A stretch of 64,000 nt of DNA from Usnea hakonensis (lineage: Eukaryota; Ascomycota; Lecanoromycetes; Lecanorales; Parmeliaceae): assembly GCA_013423325.1 (NCBI GenBank), contig BLJB01000377.1:1-64000 (forward strand), in the 5' to 3' direction. Shown here one piece after another: positions 42,613 to 54,463 of the stretch. Below the pieces are notes generated by a model. It made no database searches. It saw nothing but the letters and a program-made list of their open reading frames with translations, and had not been told where the DNA came from. Made by a program: the position numbers and the translations under genes. Within the stretch, counting starts at the first letter, position 1, and each line of letters begins with the position of its first letter.

Positions 42613-45600
42613 CTAATTTGGACGTGGATAATCCTGATCAAAATCAACACGGGGCAACCCCGCCATGCTCTGAGCTGACTGCATCTGAAGGACTAGCTCA
42701 TCCCAAATTTGACCTGTCCACTTGGCAAATTTCTTCGGGTCTAGCTTGAAATCGGGGTTTCTCGAGTAGTCGTTGGCTCGAAGCTGAGTCTTTGCCCCAG
42801 ACTCCAGAAGAAATCTTGCGAATTCCGCCGCCTTTTTATGATTGTATTTGATACAGCGCTGCAAGGGTGTAGGAGATTTCGGATCGCCGGTCGTGTATGG
42901 AGCCTCAATGTCAGCCCCGTATTCGATAAGGAGCTGGGCCAATTCGCAAGAATGGTTGCTGCCAACCACGAAGTGTAGTGCGTCCGCTCTGACTGACGAC
43001 CCGTGCTTGAAAAGCAGCTTGGCGGTATCCAGGTAAGCAGTCTGTTCTTCTGGCAGGAATTGGCATTGTATCAAGCTGTGAAGAGATCGGCCATCTTCGA
43101 CTTCCGATCCAGACTCCAGCAGTATTTCGATGATGTCCTGTGGTAGTGGCCTATGCGATCTTTTGCCCCGCGAGCGTGTAAGTTGCCGGGCGAAAAGGTA
43201 GTCGAGAGCCGTCACCAACAACTTGTTGTCTAGGACCTTCTCTTTCAGATCTACCCCTTGTGCCAAGACCCAGCGAACACATTCTATAGATCCCCCCTCC
43301 ACAGCCTCAGTGAGGGCTGTTTGAGGACCCTCTGCAATGCCAGCCCTCCTGTGCTCACTTGAGATCTGAAATATGTTGTACTCCTCGCGAATCCTCACCA
43401 TAGCCGTCCAGATTTGGGCGGGTATGGCGGGGTCTCGGTCGCCGACTTTTGCCAGTAGTTGCAAGCTGTCCCTGTCATCAATATCCGCTCCTCGATTCTT
43501 AAGCATTTCAAGCGTGTCCGCCTTGGAGCCTTTAAGATACGCGATATGTACTAAGAAATTCAAGGGCGCTTGGGAAAATTTATCGAGTATTGCTTTTAGG
43601 GAGTCTGTCTCTCCGAGCTCGACAGCATCCAACATGATCTGTTCGAGAGTTTCCTGCGCCAAGTCAACGTCGGCACCTTCGACCAGCCCTCGCGCTTTGT
43701 CTTTCATATGGAAAACCTCTGTGTGCTGATTAAGTTGGCTTTCCGAAAAGAATCCTATGGTTGCAAAGCTGCATGTCTTGAACCCGCATTTGAAAGAGCG
43801 CATGTGAGACTTAGCATGATGGTCTCTCCCAGACTTTGTGCTAAAGCCCTCTCGGGAGGAAGCACAGGCAAGTCTCTTACATTTGAAGAGTCGAGCTCCG
43901 TAATGGTTCTCCAGGATGGAACAGGAGCATGCTGGAGAATGGGGATCTGAAGGGCATATCAAAGCTTCATAACGGCGCTGTACTCGATCCCAACATTGTT
44001 GAAGAATAAGTGGTTGCCCGGAATATTCACCCTCTATCGTGGTTTCATCAGTTGATTTTCTTTTGGCAAGTTGCAGTGTCATTGATGCTGTCAAACGGAG
44101 ATACTCTCGAATTGAAAGTGGGCGAAGCGACATCAAGGAAAGGGAGATTGCTCTGGGTCAATTCCTCCGTAAACAGTGTAGGCTGAAGCGTACAGTGACA
44201 TACAAAAATTGCTATTTTTGCACTTCTCAAAGAGTAGATTCAAAATCAAAGGTGCTTCTGGGATCTGAGGGTTTTGAAATTGCAGACTCCTCCCAGCTGC
44301 ACACAGGCCCAAAGAAAGAAAATTGGGGGACTCACTGTCCTTTTTGGAGGGTTTCAAAGACTCCGAGAGCTCCGATGCCAGACTTGAATTCACGTAGCAT
44401 AATTCTTGATATAGGTGTTTCTGGTCCTTCTCTAAAGGTTTCAGCTCCAGAACGCCTTCTTCCCTTGCTGATTTTCGATCAAAGTTCTGATTGGCCCTTC
44501 TCCCTAGGAATATTAACATCTTCTGGCATAGAGCAAAGTCTACAGAGCCGATATCGCCCCTGATACCTTCCTTTACATGTTCCAGCCAATGATATGTAGC
44601 GTATGGTTGTAATACGTAAAGTCCATCGAGAACAGCGACATCAATTTCTTCCTCTGTGATGCTCAGATCGAAGCATGGGAACATCAAGTATGTCAGACAA
44701 GTACGAGCAATTTGTATGTGCGCTGATTTTTCATTTATAAATGGTCCACTCTGGGAGCTCGCGAGATATCTGCCAATCAAGTCATCACATATATCTTTCG
44801 AAGGTATAATATTTAGAGAGGGAATCACTCACTCTCTGGCCGTGAAATGGACATAATGAACGAAGTCTCCATCGAATTCAATGATGGGACCGCAAATTTT
44901 CCCAATGCTCTTCAAGATCTTCCGTTCGGCTTCTAGAGAGCTGTCATCATCACCTATCATGAGAGCCTGGATGATCTCTTGCGTCCTCGGTTTAACCCGT
45001 GAGCAAGAGACCCAGGCAAGTATTCTCTTTGCATAATTTTGCTCACCGAGCTGCAGATTTTCGATTCGCGCAATGATACGACCGTAGCTGTAAGACTTAG
45101 TCATGGGTCCGGAGGATGTCGTCAAAAGGACTCACGCTTGATCTAGTCCGTTAGGAAGGTTTGCAGCTTCTCCCTTAATAGCGTGTAGATCAACTTGACA
45201 TTTAAGATTCTCGATGACAAGCTTTGCATAGAGAAACATCCCTGGTCCATCAGCTAATGCTCCATATGGACGGAAAAAGTTTATACCTTCTGCTTTTTTA
45301 GGTACTTCTTGCAAGAGACTCTTTAATGAAAGATACGTAGCCTCATCAAGGTCAAGTGTATTCAGCCACTCCTCGGCCTTAGTATTGAAATAGAGTCCAA
45401 TGTCTTCGGAATTTCTGAGACCGATGCGCAAAGAAAGTGCTCTTGAGCGTAGGAGGCTAGAGATGTCGGTCTCTTCCCTGCTGCTGATCATGATCTTTAA
45501 ATCCGGACATTGATTGGACATCTGAAGAAACCCCTTCAGTATAATGTCTCTCTCTTTCTCGGATATCTCATCTAAGCCATCGAGAACGATGAAGGTAACC

Positions 45601-47023
45601 CCAATGCACTGCAAAAGGTCTGTAAGAAGCCGTTGGTTGTAATCTGCAAAGCTCTGCAAGTCTCTGCTATCAGAATCGAATGCTTTTAGCAAGGCCGGCC
45701 GGAGATTGTGGTGTTTATAGAGCAGCTGAAAAATCAAAGAATGTAAGACAGCAACTCGATTGGTCGACTCCCGGTCTTGAAAGCTCAAGAATACGAAGAG
45801 TATATTTTGCCGATCGCGCCGCATTCGTGAAACGAAATTCGCAGATAGGTGAGATTTGCCTTCAAACCTTCAGTAAAAGACCCTCGGCCCAAGATAAGTG
45901 AAGATATGCATAGCGAAGGCTCCATTCATCAAACAGTGGTGGAACATGAACAGAAAAAAAGCATGAGTCTTATGCCAGCAAGAATAGAGGACTTATGAAA
46001 TGTCTTCGGTACTAACCGGCACCGGGAATACCTGAAAGCCAAAGGAAGGCGCTCGATCTCTTCCTACTTTTGAACCAAAGTTGGAAATCTTTATCTCTGT
46101 CCAACCAAGCGCAGGTGTCCTTGCACCGTTCGGTTTTCATCCGTTCCAACTCCTGGTCGTAAAGTCTAGGCGCGAGAGAAAGCTTGCACGCCTCAAAATC
46201 CTGCTTTGCCTGTACGCCTTCACTCCGCTCATACTCCTTCAAAGCCCTCGTACGAGCAGTCCGAGCATCATGAATATCAGCCAAGGTCACTTCTCTGTCA
46301 AGGAGTGATTTGTGACTCTCAATGGTTTCCATCACAATCGAAACTTTGGCTGCGAAGCGCGGCCACAATGCCTCGAAGAAAGGCTTCCAGCCTAGCAAGT
46401 AATTGAGCCCTATTTTTGGAGCCGGTGTTCTTTGAACTTACCTTTGGTCTTGAAAAATCTAAGCATGATCGCATAGAAATCTAGAATATCTTTGTAGAAA
46501 AGGTGTAGGATAGCTCGGATGCCCTTGTTCTCTTTGAAAAGGCCTTCGCAATTCTTGAACTGAGGGAGGCAGTCTCCAATTTTTCTAGTCATCTCCACGA
46601 CTTTGTCGAACCCTTTCACATAATTTCTCGACACCTAGACATGATCAGCTCTTTCATCTACTATTGAGCCATGGTCGTACTTGGAGGAAAAACTTGATTG
46701 GCCCCTGCGATGGTTTAGTATACATGTCCATTTATGGATCGAAGAGTCATACAGACCCATATCAGCGCAAGAACGTTTGGTTTGACCTGGACGAATGTAT
46801 CAAGAACCTGAGAGTATTGTTCCAGGCAGTTGAGGAACGGTTCTATTCTTTTTATATATCGAAGCTCTCGCTTCCGGCCTTGCTCTTCTTGAGTTATGCT
46901 GATCTCCCTGTAGACGTCTTCAATGGTCTCAATGCCCCGAAAGTCGAATTCATCTCGATTTGGAAGCTCCTCCTGAAAGCTTTTGAAAGCAGCCTCGAAG
47001 TCTGAAGTTGGAAAGGCTGCCAT
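42613..47023 (-). CDS. NLR-like STAND protein: NACHT NTPase, C2H2 fingers, ankyrin repeats
   Basis: Nine exons give 1298 aa: 47023-46757, 46704-46681 (24 nt), 46634-46442, 46391-46017, 45859-45287, 45241-45136, 45087-44833, 44769-44204 and 44150-42613. The N-terminal helical domain has WGPIKFFLQ, usual in fungal NACHT proteins (resembling DUF7708). Walker A is GIPGAGKS at about 281-288, split by a 157-bp intron. Walker B is FIVLDGLDE at about 376-383, and EGMFLYAKLVIENL closes the NTPase region. Two C2H2-like fingers (C-x4-C-x14-H) lie at about 877-934. Ankyrin repeats at about 1060-1270 include ALHFVVGSNHSCELAQLLIE, then YGADI. The join 44204/44150 is the least certain. NLR-like proteins of this kind act in fungal non-self recognition and programmed cell death; that role is inferred. 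A helicase gene is divergent from it. Confidence 0.85.
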
Positions 47024-47554
47024 GCCTAGATCCTATGCTATGAAAGGTCTTACCAAAGGTCTCTACCTGATCCTTAGCTTAAGTAAGGACTGGTCTGGCG
47101 TATCAGCGGCGGATTCTGCCGTCGAGACTGGCACTTATAGAAAAACTTGAAGAAAAATTTCATTGTCGTTTGACAGCAATTGAGACTGACGAGATGTCCA
47201 CAATTTGGTGCTTCTACAGCCTTATTATAGTTTCAGCCTTGTGTGACAGGTGGACGGTGCAGCTTGCAGCCTTGCATAAGTGACGGCTGTGTGAAGGCCG
47301 TAGCCTGGCAAATGTGTCCTGCCACGATGGCAATATTTTGCCCATTGATGCCTGGAACGATGCTCTCGTCCAATGAGCATAGTACTCGTAATCTTCGCGT
47401 CAGCCTCGCATGAATGTTGAGTCTGCGGGAAAATGAGAAGCTAGCCCGATACTCCTCAGCTTAAAAGCAGGCTTCGTATCTGTAGAATGGTAGAAATTAC
47501 AGCACACATCATTTCAGATACGGAGAAAAGCATCTTGATCGATCCATAAACTCC
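47024..47554. promoter_or_regulatory. Divergent promoter region, NLR-like gene / SNF2 gene
   Basis: 531 bp separate the two start codons. There is no other gene between them, so regulatory DNA is probably shared. No specific box is claimed. Confidence 0.5.
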
Positions 47555-50500
47555 ATGGCGTTTCAGTCCTCTCCATGGTTTGAGATCAATGGCGGAGATC
47601 TAGGACCGAGTGAAAGGAGCAAACGGCTTTGCACAGGGCTTGGCGATTTTGCCAACGGGCCTCGGTCCACGGCACAAATGCACTGGCCTGGCAACTACAA
47701 CTTGCCAGAGGAATCCTTTGACCTGTCTCGTCCCAACTCGCAGATTTGCGACGATCAAGCATGGTCCGCCTCAGCTATCGAATTCAATGATGTCTCGCAG
47801 CAGCATGTTGGCGGCGTTGGTAGCATTCCAGACGACTTGCTGTTTCAAAGTCATCAGGACTTGCTCTGGCCCTCATCAGACCAAAACCCACAACCCTCTT
47901 GCCTTGATATAGCCGATAGTACGTATCAAGTCCACAATTGGGCTCCTGACGGTCGAGTCCAAAGACATCCTACCTCAAATGCATACGATTCCTGGGATCC
48001 GCCAAGCAGCATTATCAATCCTCAGCCAGAGCCCACCTCCTCCTCCAACGTACCATATGGGGGAGACTTTCATGATGAATACCATCAGTACCATGTTGGC
48101 AAAATATCGGAGCAGGGGTGTGAAGATCCTATGGCTGATGACACATCCGAAGGTCGACGTGACGTGGACATAGGGCATGAACATATAAGCTACGAGATTT
48201 GTTTGGGACTGGTAGGTCAACTTTTTTGGTAAACACATGTCGTGTTTAGACCATGGATCTGAGGCTGCAGTTGCATAGGGAATGGGAGCTATAAGAGCTA
48301 ACGGATAGACCACATGACTTGCTACCGTCCCCAACCATTCAACCATTCAATGTGCATTGGAGCAATTTCTTTGCTCTGAACTAGAGGCTGACTGTCGTAA
48401 AGATCAATACAGCAACTTTGCGAGTCTCAAATGCCACATTGGAGAGCATACCAGCAGACCGCTCCGACGTCAAGTTGGAGATACACGGTCTGGTGACCAC
48501 TGTCCACTCTGTCTACAAACAGAACAGTAGTGACTATTTGGGATTTCTAGATCACGAGACCGCGAGCGCTTTATATCAGATACGTCAAAGACTTGATTTT
48601 TATGTCAAAGCCTACATCCTGGACGATCGCAAGTCCGATTCCAAAAATAGATGCAAGACATGGGGCGCTTCTATACCAGTATATATGGTCATGTATAGTC
48701 ATCCAGAGGACTCCGAGCTCATAGGTCAGGCGTTGTACGAAAACTCAATTTTCCTACAGCACCCTGAGTATATAGAGGTCGGAACGCTTTACCAAAATCC
48801 CCAGTATTTTATCCACCCCGGAGAGAATTATCCAAGCGTTGAGTGTATGGGCGCCGGGCCTTCTAAAGCATGGATCGAACCGTCCAATGAGAGCGGGACG
48901 CTAACAGAGACTGGACTAGATGGTATCTTTGAGTCTGCTCAGGGACCTGAAAAGTACTCGATAATAGAGCCAAGTCCACGCCTCAATACTACATTGCAGC
49001 CCCATCAGCAGATGGGACTCGCAATGATGCACGAGAAAGAAAGTGGGAATCTCCAGAATAACGAGTTCACACCGCTTTGGATTCAGACGGATACTTCAAA
49101 TGGCCGCACCTGGTATAAAAACAGTGTTACTGGCTCGGTGAAAGAGAACCCAATGCTGTGCCTTGGCGGTCTCCTTGCTGACGAAATGGGCCTTGGAAAA
49201 TCTTTAACGTTGATAGCGCTCATTGCGAGTACACTCGACAACATATCTACCCAACCGACGGAAGAAGGTCCGCGCAGCCCATTGTCGCAGACTGAAAAAT
49301 GTAACAGAACGACATTGATTGTGACACCCAAGTCAACTCTGCACTCCTGGAAAGAACAGTTTACCATTCACACCAAACGCATACAAGTCTGTTACTACTC
49401 GGGGAACAAACGGAAATCGACTACGCCTGCTCTTCTTAGTCATGATGTTGTTGTAACGACGTATGGGATGTTGACAGCTGAAAGGAATCGCAGGGCCAAG
49501 CAGTCTTGTGATGAAGATCAGCCGCTATTGGCGAACTGCTGGCTCCGCGTCGTACTGGATGAAGCTCATGTCATCCGAAACGCATCTACTAAACAATGTG
49601 CCACTTGTTGTGATCTTAAAGCTCGACATAAATGGTGTCTAACCGGAACACCAATACAGAATAGAGTTGAGGACTTTGGAAGTTTGCTGCAGTTTCTCCA
49701 AGTATACCCATTCAACAACTCTGCTTCGTTTACTCATGAAATCGCGGACTGGATACGATGTGGTGACGAAAAAGGCATGAGACGTCTGCGGTTGCTAGTG
49801 AGTGCTATCTGCTTGCGGAGAACCAAAGATTGCTTGGGCCTACCCTCCAGGCTGAACGAGATCCAACGAGTGGCTTTCAACAGCGATGAAACGCTACTTT
49901 ACGAGACTTGCAAACAAAGCACGGTTGAATTCATCGAACTTGTTTTGAAAGAGGACGGAAAACCTCAATCCTTCGCTACGGTAATTCAATTGATCCTACG
50001 GTTGAGGCAGATTTGTAATCACGGAAAAGAAATGCTCTCGACAAAGACTCTAAAGATTGTACAGGACTTCAAAATGTCGCAAGGTTCAAAAAGAGAAGTA
50101 TCCTCCCCCGAGGAGACTGATCTATGTGGAGTCTGTGGCCGCAAAACCCTAAAAATTGACTCATTGTTACCGTGCATGCATCCTGCCTGTAGCTCCTGTT
50201 TCGAGGAGAAGGAAATAATGATCTCAAAAGGCGTGCTTGAGTGTTTGAGTTGTGCAGACACGAGGTCCCCGAGATCGAATAATAGTCCCTTGGTTGATCA
50301 GCCAATGTCAGATGGAATGATCGTAGACTATAAGCCCTCTTCAAAAGTCGCGGCGCTCATGAAAAACCTATTATCATACAACGAAATCTCTGCCGAAATC
50401 CCGATCAAAAGGTTCATACTCTAACCTTGTCACCCATGGTTGTGGCTGACAGAATCCTAGCGTCGTCTTCTCTTACTGGACGAAAATGCTCGACCTCATC

Positions 50501-51083
50501 AGTAAAGCACTGGATATAAATAACATCTGCTTCGAGCGCTTGGATGGCAAGATGTCTAATTCCCAGAGGCATAAAGCTATCCAACATTTCCGCAGCGATC
50601 CTAAGTGCACAGTCTTTCTTGCAACTGTTGGTAGTGCTGGAGTCGGGCGAGTCTCGCCCACGACATGTGGCCCTTGTGGACTCATTGCTAACGACCAGCA
50701 GTATCGACCTTACCGCAGCATGTCGCATTCATCTCATGGAGCCGCAGTGGAATCCCATGGCTGAGGAGCAAGCTCTTGATAGAGTGCATCGAATAGGGCA
50801 GACACAGCCCGTCGTTGCTACTCGTTACATAGTCAATGAAAGCGTGGAAGAGGTTTGCATCTCTCATACCTCACTCAGACTGTTTGCCATACTGAATGTA
50901 TGTTTGAAAAAGTATGTCGTCTCGCTACAGAAGAAGAAGCTGGATCTGATCCAGCAATCGCTCGAACCAAACGCTGCAGCCAAGACAAGTGCGCTCAAAG
51001 AGAGACTGAAAGTAATTTCTCCCGGATTTTCATCTACAATCATGGGCCTACTGACAGCAGCTAGACTTTGCACGATTTTCTGA
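47555..51083 (+). CDS. SNF2-family ATPase with RING finger (Rad5/HLTF/Rad16-like)
   Basis: Five exons, 47555-48211, 48403-50411, 50461-50646, 50702-50852 and 50913-51083, give 1057 aa. The N-terminal 220 residues are Pro/Ser/Gln-rich. Helicase motifs: DEMGLGKS (479-486), LDEAH (604-608) and LTGTPIQN. The RING is C-x2-C ... CMHPACSSC ... C-x2-C at about 794-836. The C-lobe has WTKMLDLI, ICFERLDGKMS, LATVGSAGVG, DLTAACRIHLMEPQWNP and QALDRVHRIGQTQPV. The third intron appears to be GC-AG: the donor is GCGAGT, with a TGCTAAC branch site. The fourth is a 60-nt in-frame intron. Family role: chromatin or DNA-damage-tolerance translocase with possible E3 ubiquitin ligase activity. It is probably an accessory paralog, judged by context. 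Confidence 0.88.
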
Positions 51084-51750
51084 CCTTGTCTTCTGCCACT
51101 ACCGCAGACTGATTATCAGAACAGCTGTGAAGCTCTGTGCTCTTGAGTAGAACCGGTAAATTGGAAGGTTTGCGAAAAGAGGGGATCCCATACTGTCTGA
51201 TCTCAACGTTTGATTGAAGAAGCCTGGAGGTGGGCGAGCGTTGCTAGTATCCCATCTTCAGTGGCCGAATCATCTTCAAAAGCACACATGGAACCGATGC
51301 ATATCGATCTGCCTTTACAGATCTAGTCTCGTATAATGAATAAATAGAATACCAGCGCCAGTCGAAATGCAGCCGTAGATCCAATGGCGGTGCGGAGAGA
51401 TGGTGATGTGACTGTACAACGAAGATTTCTCGTAGCCTGGCATCAATACATCAAAATAATCATCTTCCATATATATATGCTTTCGTGACATGGTCGTTTC
51501 TCCCTTCGTAAAATCTTTGATAGCACATTTCAGGACTACTGCCGTGAGCTTTGATACAGGTTTAGGTTATCAGAAAAGGGTTTGGTTGCCTTATTTAAGG
51601 CAAATCAGGCAAATCTGAGTGACGAGGGTATAGCGCGGAAATTAGTCGGCAGAGACTTTTGTCACCCGCCCTCATGTGTGCTAGTGCTAGCAAGTGGGTC
51701 CTTCCATTCCCAGTCATCAGAAGGCCACAACACCACTGTGGGATATTTTG

Positions 51751-51826
51751 CACAGCCCCCTTCAAAGACATCGACTGCCCAAAGGCATTTATTATGCACG
51801 TTTAATGCAATATTTATACAATTATG
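51751..51826 (+). repeat. Solo end of repeat family A
   Basis: Begins CACAGCCCCCTTCAAAGACA and continues through GCATTTATTATGCACGTTTA. It matches the left end of element A2, which lies 350 bp downstream. Confidence 0.65.
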
Positions 51827-51920
51827 AACGCCTCGCTCTATCCTAAGACAAACATCTCTAGCCATATAGTACACCAAAAAAAAAAAATCATATCATCCAA
51901 AAAGCGAGCTACGTGAGAAA

Positions 51921-51998
51921 GCGAGGATACCAAGAGATCAAATGATATCAGCTCAATGGAGCAAATGGATTGGTATCCTCGCCTTGTCAAGTAATGGA
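51921..51998 (+). repeat. Hairpin repeat family B, copy 2
   Basis: GCGAGGATACCAA at 51921-51933 is perfectly reverse-complementary to TTGGTATCCTCGC at 51970-51982 (13 bp, 36-bp loop). The flank continues CTTGTCAAGTAATGG, paralleling copy 1 at 23439-23529. Confidence 0.7.
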
Positions 51999-52101
51999 CT
52001 TCTGAAAGACACGACTTGGAGTATATTTAGATTTTAGAAGGAATAATTTAAGATTCATAAAATGTGTATAAAGTACATAAGTCGTGTGGTCCTCTTGCTA
52101 C

Positions 52102-52475
52102 TCAGCCCCCTTCGAAGACATCGACTGAGCAAGAGCACTTTTTATACACGATTTATGCAACATCTTATCCACTTATACACGCACAGACCACAATGCCCAC
52201 GCACCAATACTCACACGTCAATAAGCTCTCTCAACGTAATTGTCCTTAGACTTACAACTTCAACTTCTCATATTGATACTGAGTGCGCATCTATGTCTAA
52301 ATTAAGTACGAACGATGGACTCTAATCAATGGCGAGATACTTGGACTACTAGCACGGTTAGGAAGGAAGGATACCTACCTAGGTAAATGACAATATTCAT
52401 AAAATTTACAAGAGATTGCATAAATCGGGCATAATAAATGCTCTTGGTCCGTCGATGTCTTTGAAGGGGGCTGTG
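52102..52475. mobile_element. MITE-like element A2 (repeat family A, long inverted ends)
   Basis: Two ends of about 58 bp face each other. The left begins CAGCCCCCTTCGAAGACATC at 52103. The right, on the minus strand, begins CACAGCCCCCTTCAAAGACA. Both then read CGAC, a variable base, GA, CAAGAGCA and an A/T-rich tail with ATTTATGCAA. The element is 374 bp with no coding frame. Small size, long inverted ends and lack of genes fit a non-autonomous DNA element. No obvious target duplication was found. Confidence 0.65.
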
Positions 52476-53699
52476 CACTCGGTTGACGGACTACTAGCGG
52501 ATCACCGCCTTACTATCTCTCTCAAGCCCAAAAAAATACTCTATTTAAGTACCCTTCGGAATCAAGGAAAACAACGTCCGGTGTTTATGTGAAGATCTCT
52601 TGACGCGCAAGGATGAAGAAAGTATAAAGAAAGAATAAGCTGGAGACGTATCTTGTGTGATGGGGCACTTGGAATTTCGGGCTGGATGTGGCAGAAACGC
52701 GAGTGGCAGATTGATATTAGTCTCAGGGAAAGTGTCCCAGCGGTTTAGTATAGACGTTGGTAATATATGTATCTATTATCGTAACAGCATCTTGTATTTC
52801 TCTCCGTATTTCGGTCACCTCGTATCCTACGCGACGAGTAAAGATGTATAAGAAAGTATGAGAACGCCTAGAAACCTCATTAAATGGAAGTGACATAGAA
52901 GGTGATCTTCGAAGTCGTTCACGTGGAGGAGGGTGGGTTTTGATATCTAGTGATGACAGCGCTCTATCTCGTTGCTAAGTACTAAAGAACTTTAGGTGAC
53001 TTTTTTGCATTGTTGTCCCAGGATTCCAAAAGTAGCAAGAAGCTGTCACCAAATTCGCTCCACTGGCCCATATCCTGAGTCTATCCATGGTTCTTGTATC
53101 GTGGCAGATGTGCTTCATCAGAGCCGATTTTCCTGAGCCAGTAGTTCAAATTGCTCCAATCTAATTGAACATTACCACTTTGTTCAAAAATCCAGTTGAA
53201 AGTCCGATTGATGTGCCGTGGGAATCCACTCATGGCGTTCTTCGATTTGAGGGAAGAAAAGTAGATCATGTATACCTTGTTCGGCTTCCTGAAAATATTT
53301 ATAGCTACCATTGAACGTACTGCATCGTCAGTTTTTCGAATAGGTCATCACACCGGTTGTATCTATGGAGTGTCAAGGGTACGTGCGCACGCAACTCCAT
53401 TTACTTATGTCGAAAGGCTGGTATAGCTTTGAGCGAGAGCAGAGCTGTCTCAAGGTACAATCAAAGTACTTTTCCTACCTTCGTAGACTCTTTGCTGTTT
53501 AATTCTGTGCGACTAGCCGTCAGTATCTTGCTGTTCTGCGAGCGTGTGTCTGTTCCGCTTGGAAACAAGGTCAAAGTGGACCATCGATTCTACATCCTCT
53601 GATAATTTCCAACATAAGTCCTCCTTCTCAACTTGAGGCTTCGCAGAAGAACCGTCTCTTGATCTAAACCAACTATATATCTGATAGTCGTTCAGTAGC

Positions 53700-54463
53700 A
53701 TGCCATCAAACATCAAGCCCACAATAGTCCTGGTCCACGGCGCCTGGCACGTCCCAGAGCACTATACCGACTTCATCCAGCACCTGCACCAAGCCGGCTT
53801 TGAAGTATTCTGCCCTCTCCTACCAACATGCGACGACAACAAAACATGTTCAACGACGCCCAAGTCGTACGAAGCCAAATCATTTCCTTAATCCACAATT
53901 CACGAGAAATCATCATGCTCCTCCACTCCTACGGCGGAGCCGTCGGCACGCAAGCAGTCAAAGACCTATCCGCGAGTGAGCAAGCCGCAAAAGGTCTCCG
54001 TGGCGGTGTCACACATCTGATCTACATGTGCGCTTTCATGCTGCAAGTAGGCGAGAGCGTCGGCGGCGCCAGTCTTCCGCGCCCCGTTCCCGAGCCCGTT
54101 GAAAGTGACGACGCGACGGGGACTACGTTCCTCTGCGAGTCTCCGAGACGGCTGCTCTACGCGGACTTGGAGCCCGAGCGGGCGAAGAAGATGGAAGCTC
54201 TGCTCGCTCGCCAGAGTGGTTCGGCTATGACGGATAAGATTACGTACCCTGCCTGGCGGCATATTCCGACCACTTATCTGAGGACGCAGGATGATCGGGT
54301 GCTGTTTCCGGAGTGGCAGGAGAGGCAGATCAAGGCGGTTAGAGATGCCGGCGTCGAGCTTACGGTTGAGAGTTATAAATCTAGTCATAGTCCGTTTCTG
54401 AGCATACCTGGGGAAATGGTCGCGGCGGTGGAGAGAGCGGCCGAGCAAGAAGTGGTTACTTGA
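53700..54463 (+). pseudogene. Alpha/beta hydrolase broken by a one-base frameshift
   Basis: The first 63 codons (53700-53891) open MPSNIKPTIVLVHGAWHVPE, with the oxyanion HGAW. The rest of the protein continues in the frame one base earlier, from about 53846 to 54463, with MFNDAQVVRSQIISLI, nucleophile motif LLHSYGGAVG and catalytic-His region YKSSHSPFLS. No GT..AG pair can join them in frame without removing conserved sequence. The break falls at the A-run 53841-53844, where one A appears to be missing. The protein would otherwise be a full-length fungal hydrolase of about 250 aa (AB_hydrolase_6 or salicylate-esterase-like). Either the gene is dead or the base was lost in assembly. Confidence 0.75.

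Larger units (their letters stand above)
51084..53699. other. Gene-poor region with repeats
   Basis: 2.6 kb. It holds a repeat-A solo end (51751-51826), hairpin B copy 2 (51921-51998) and MITE-like element A2 (52102-52475). A minus-strand frame at 53081-53311 (76 aa) is unrecognised and may be a gene relic. Nothing else is supported. Confidence 0.5.

Noticed and set aside
51005..51083. Possible sixth exon/intron at the end of the SNF2 gene
   Set aside because: A GTAATT donor exists, but the nearest branch-like site is too close to the acceptor. Reading through gives a reasonable end.
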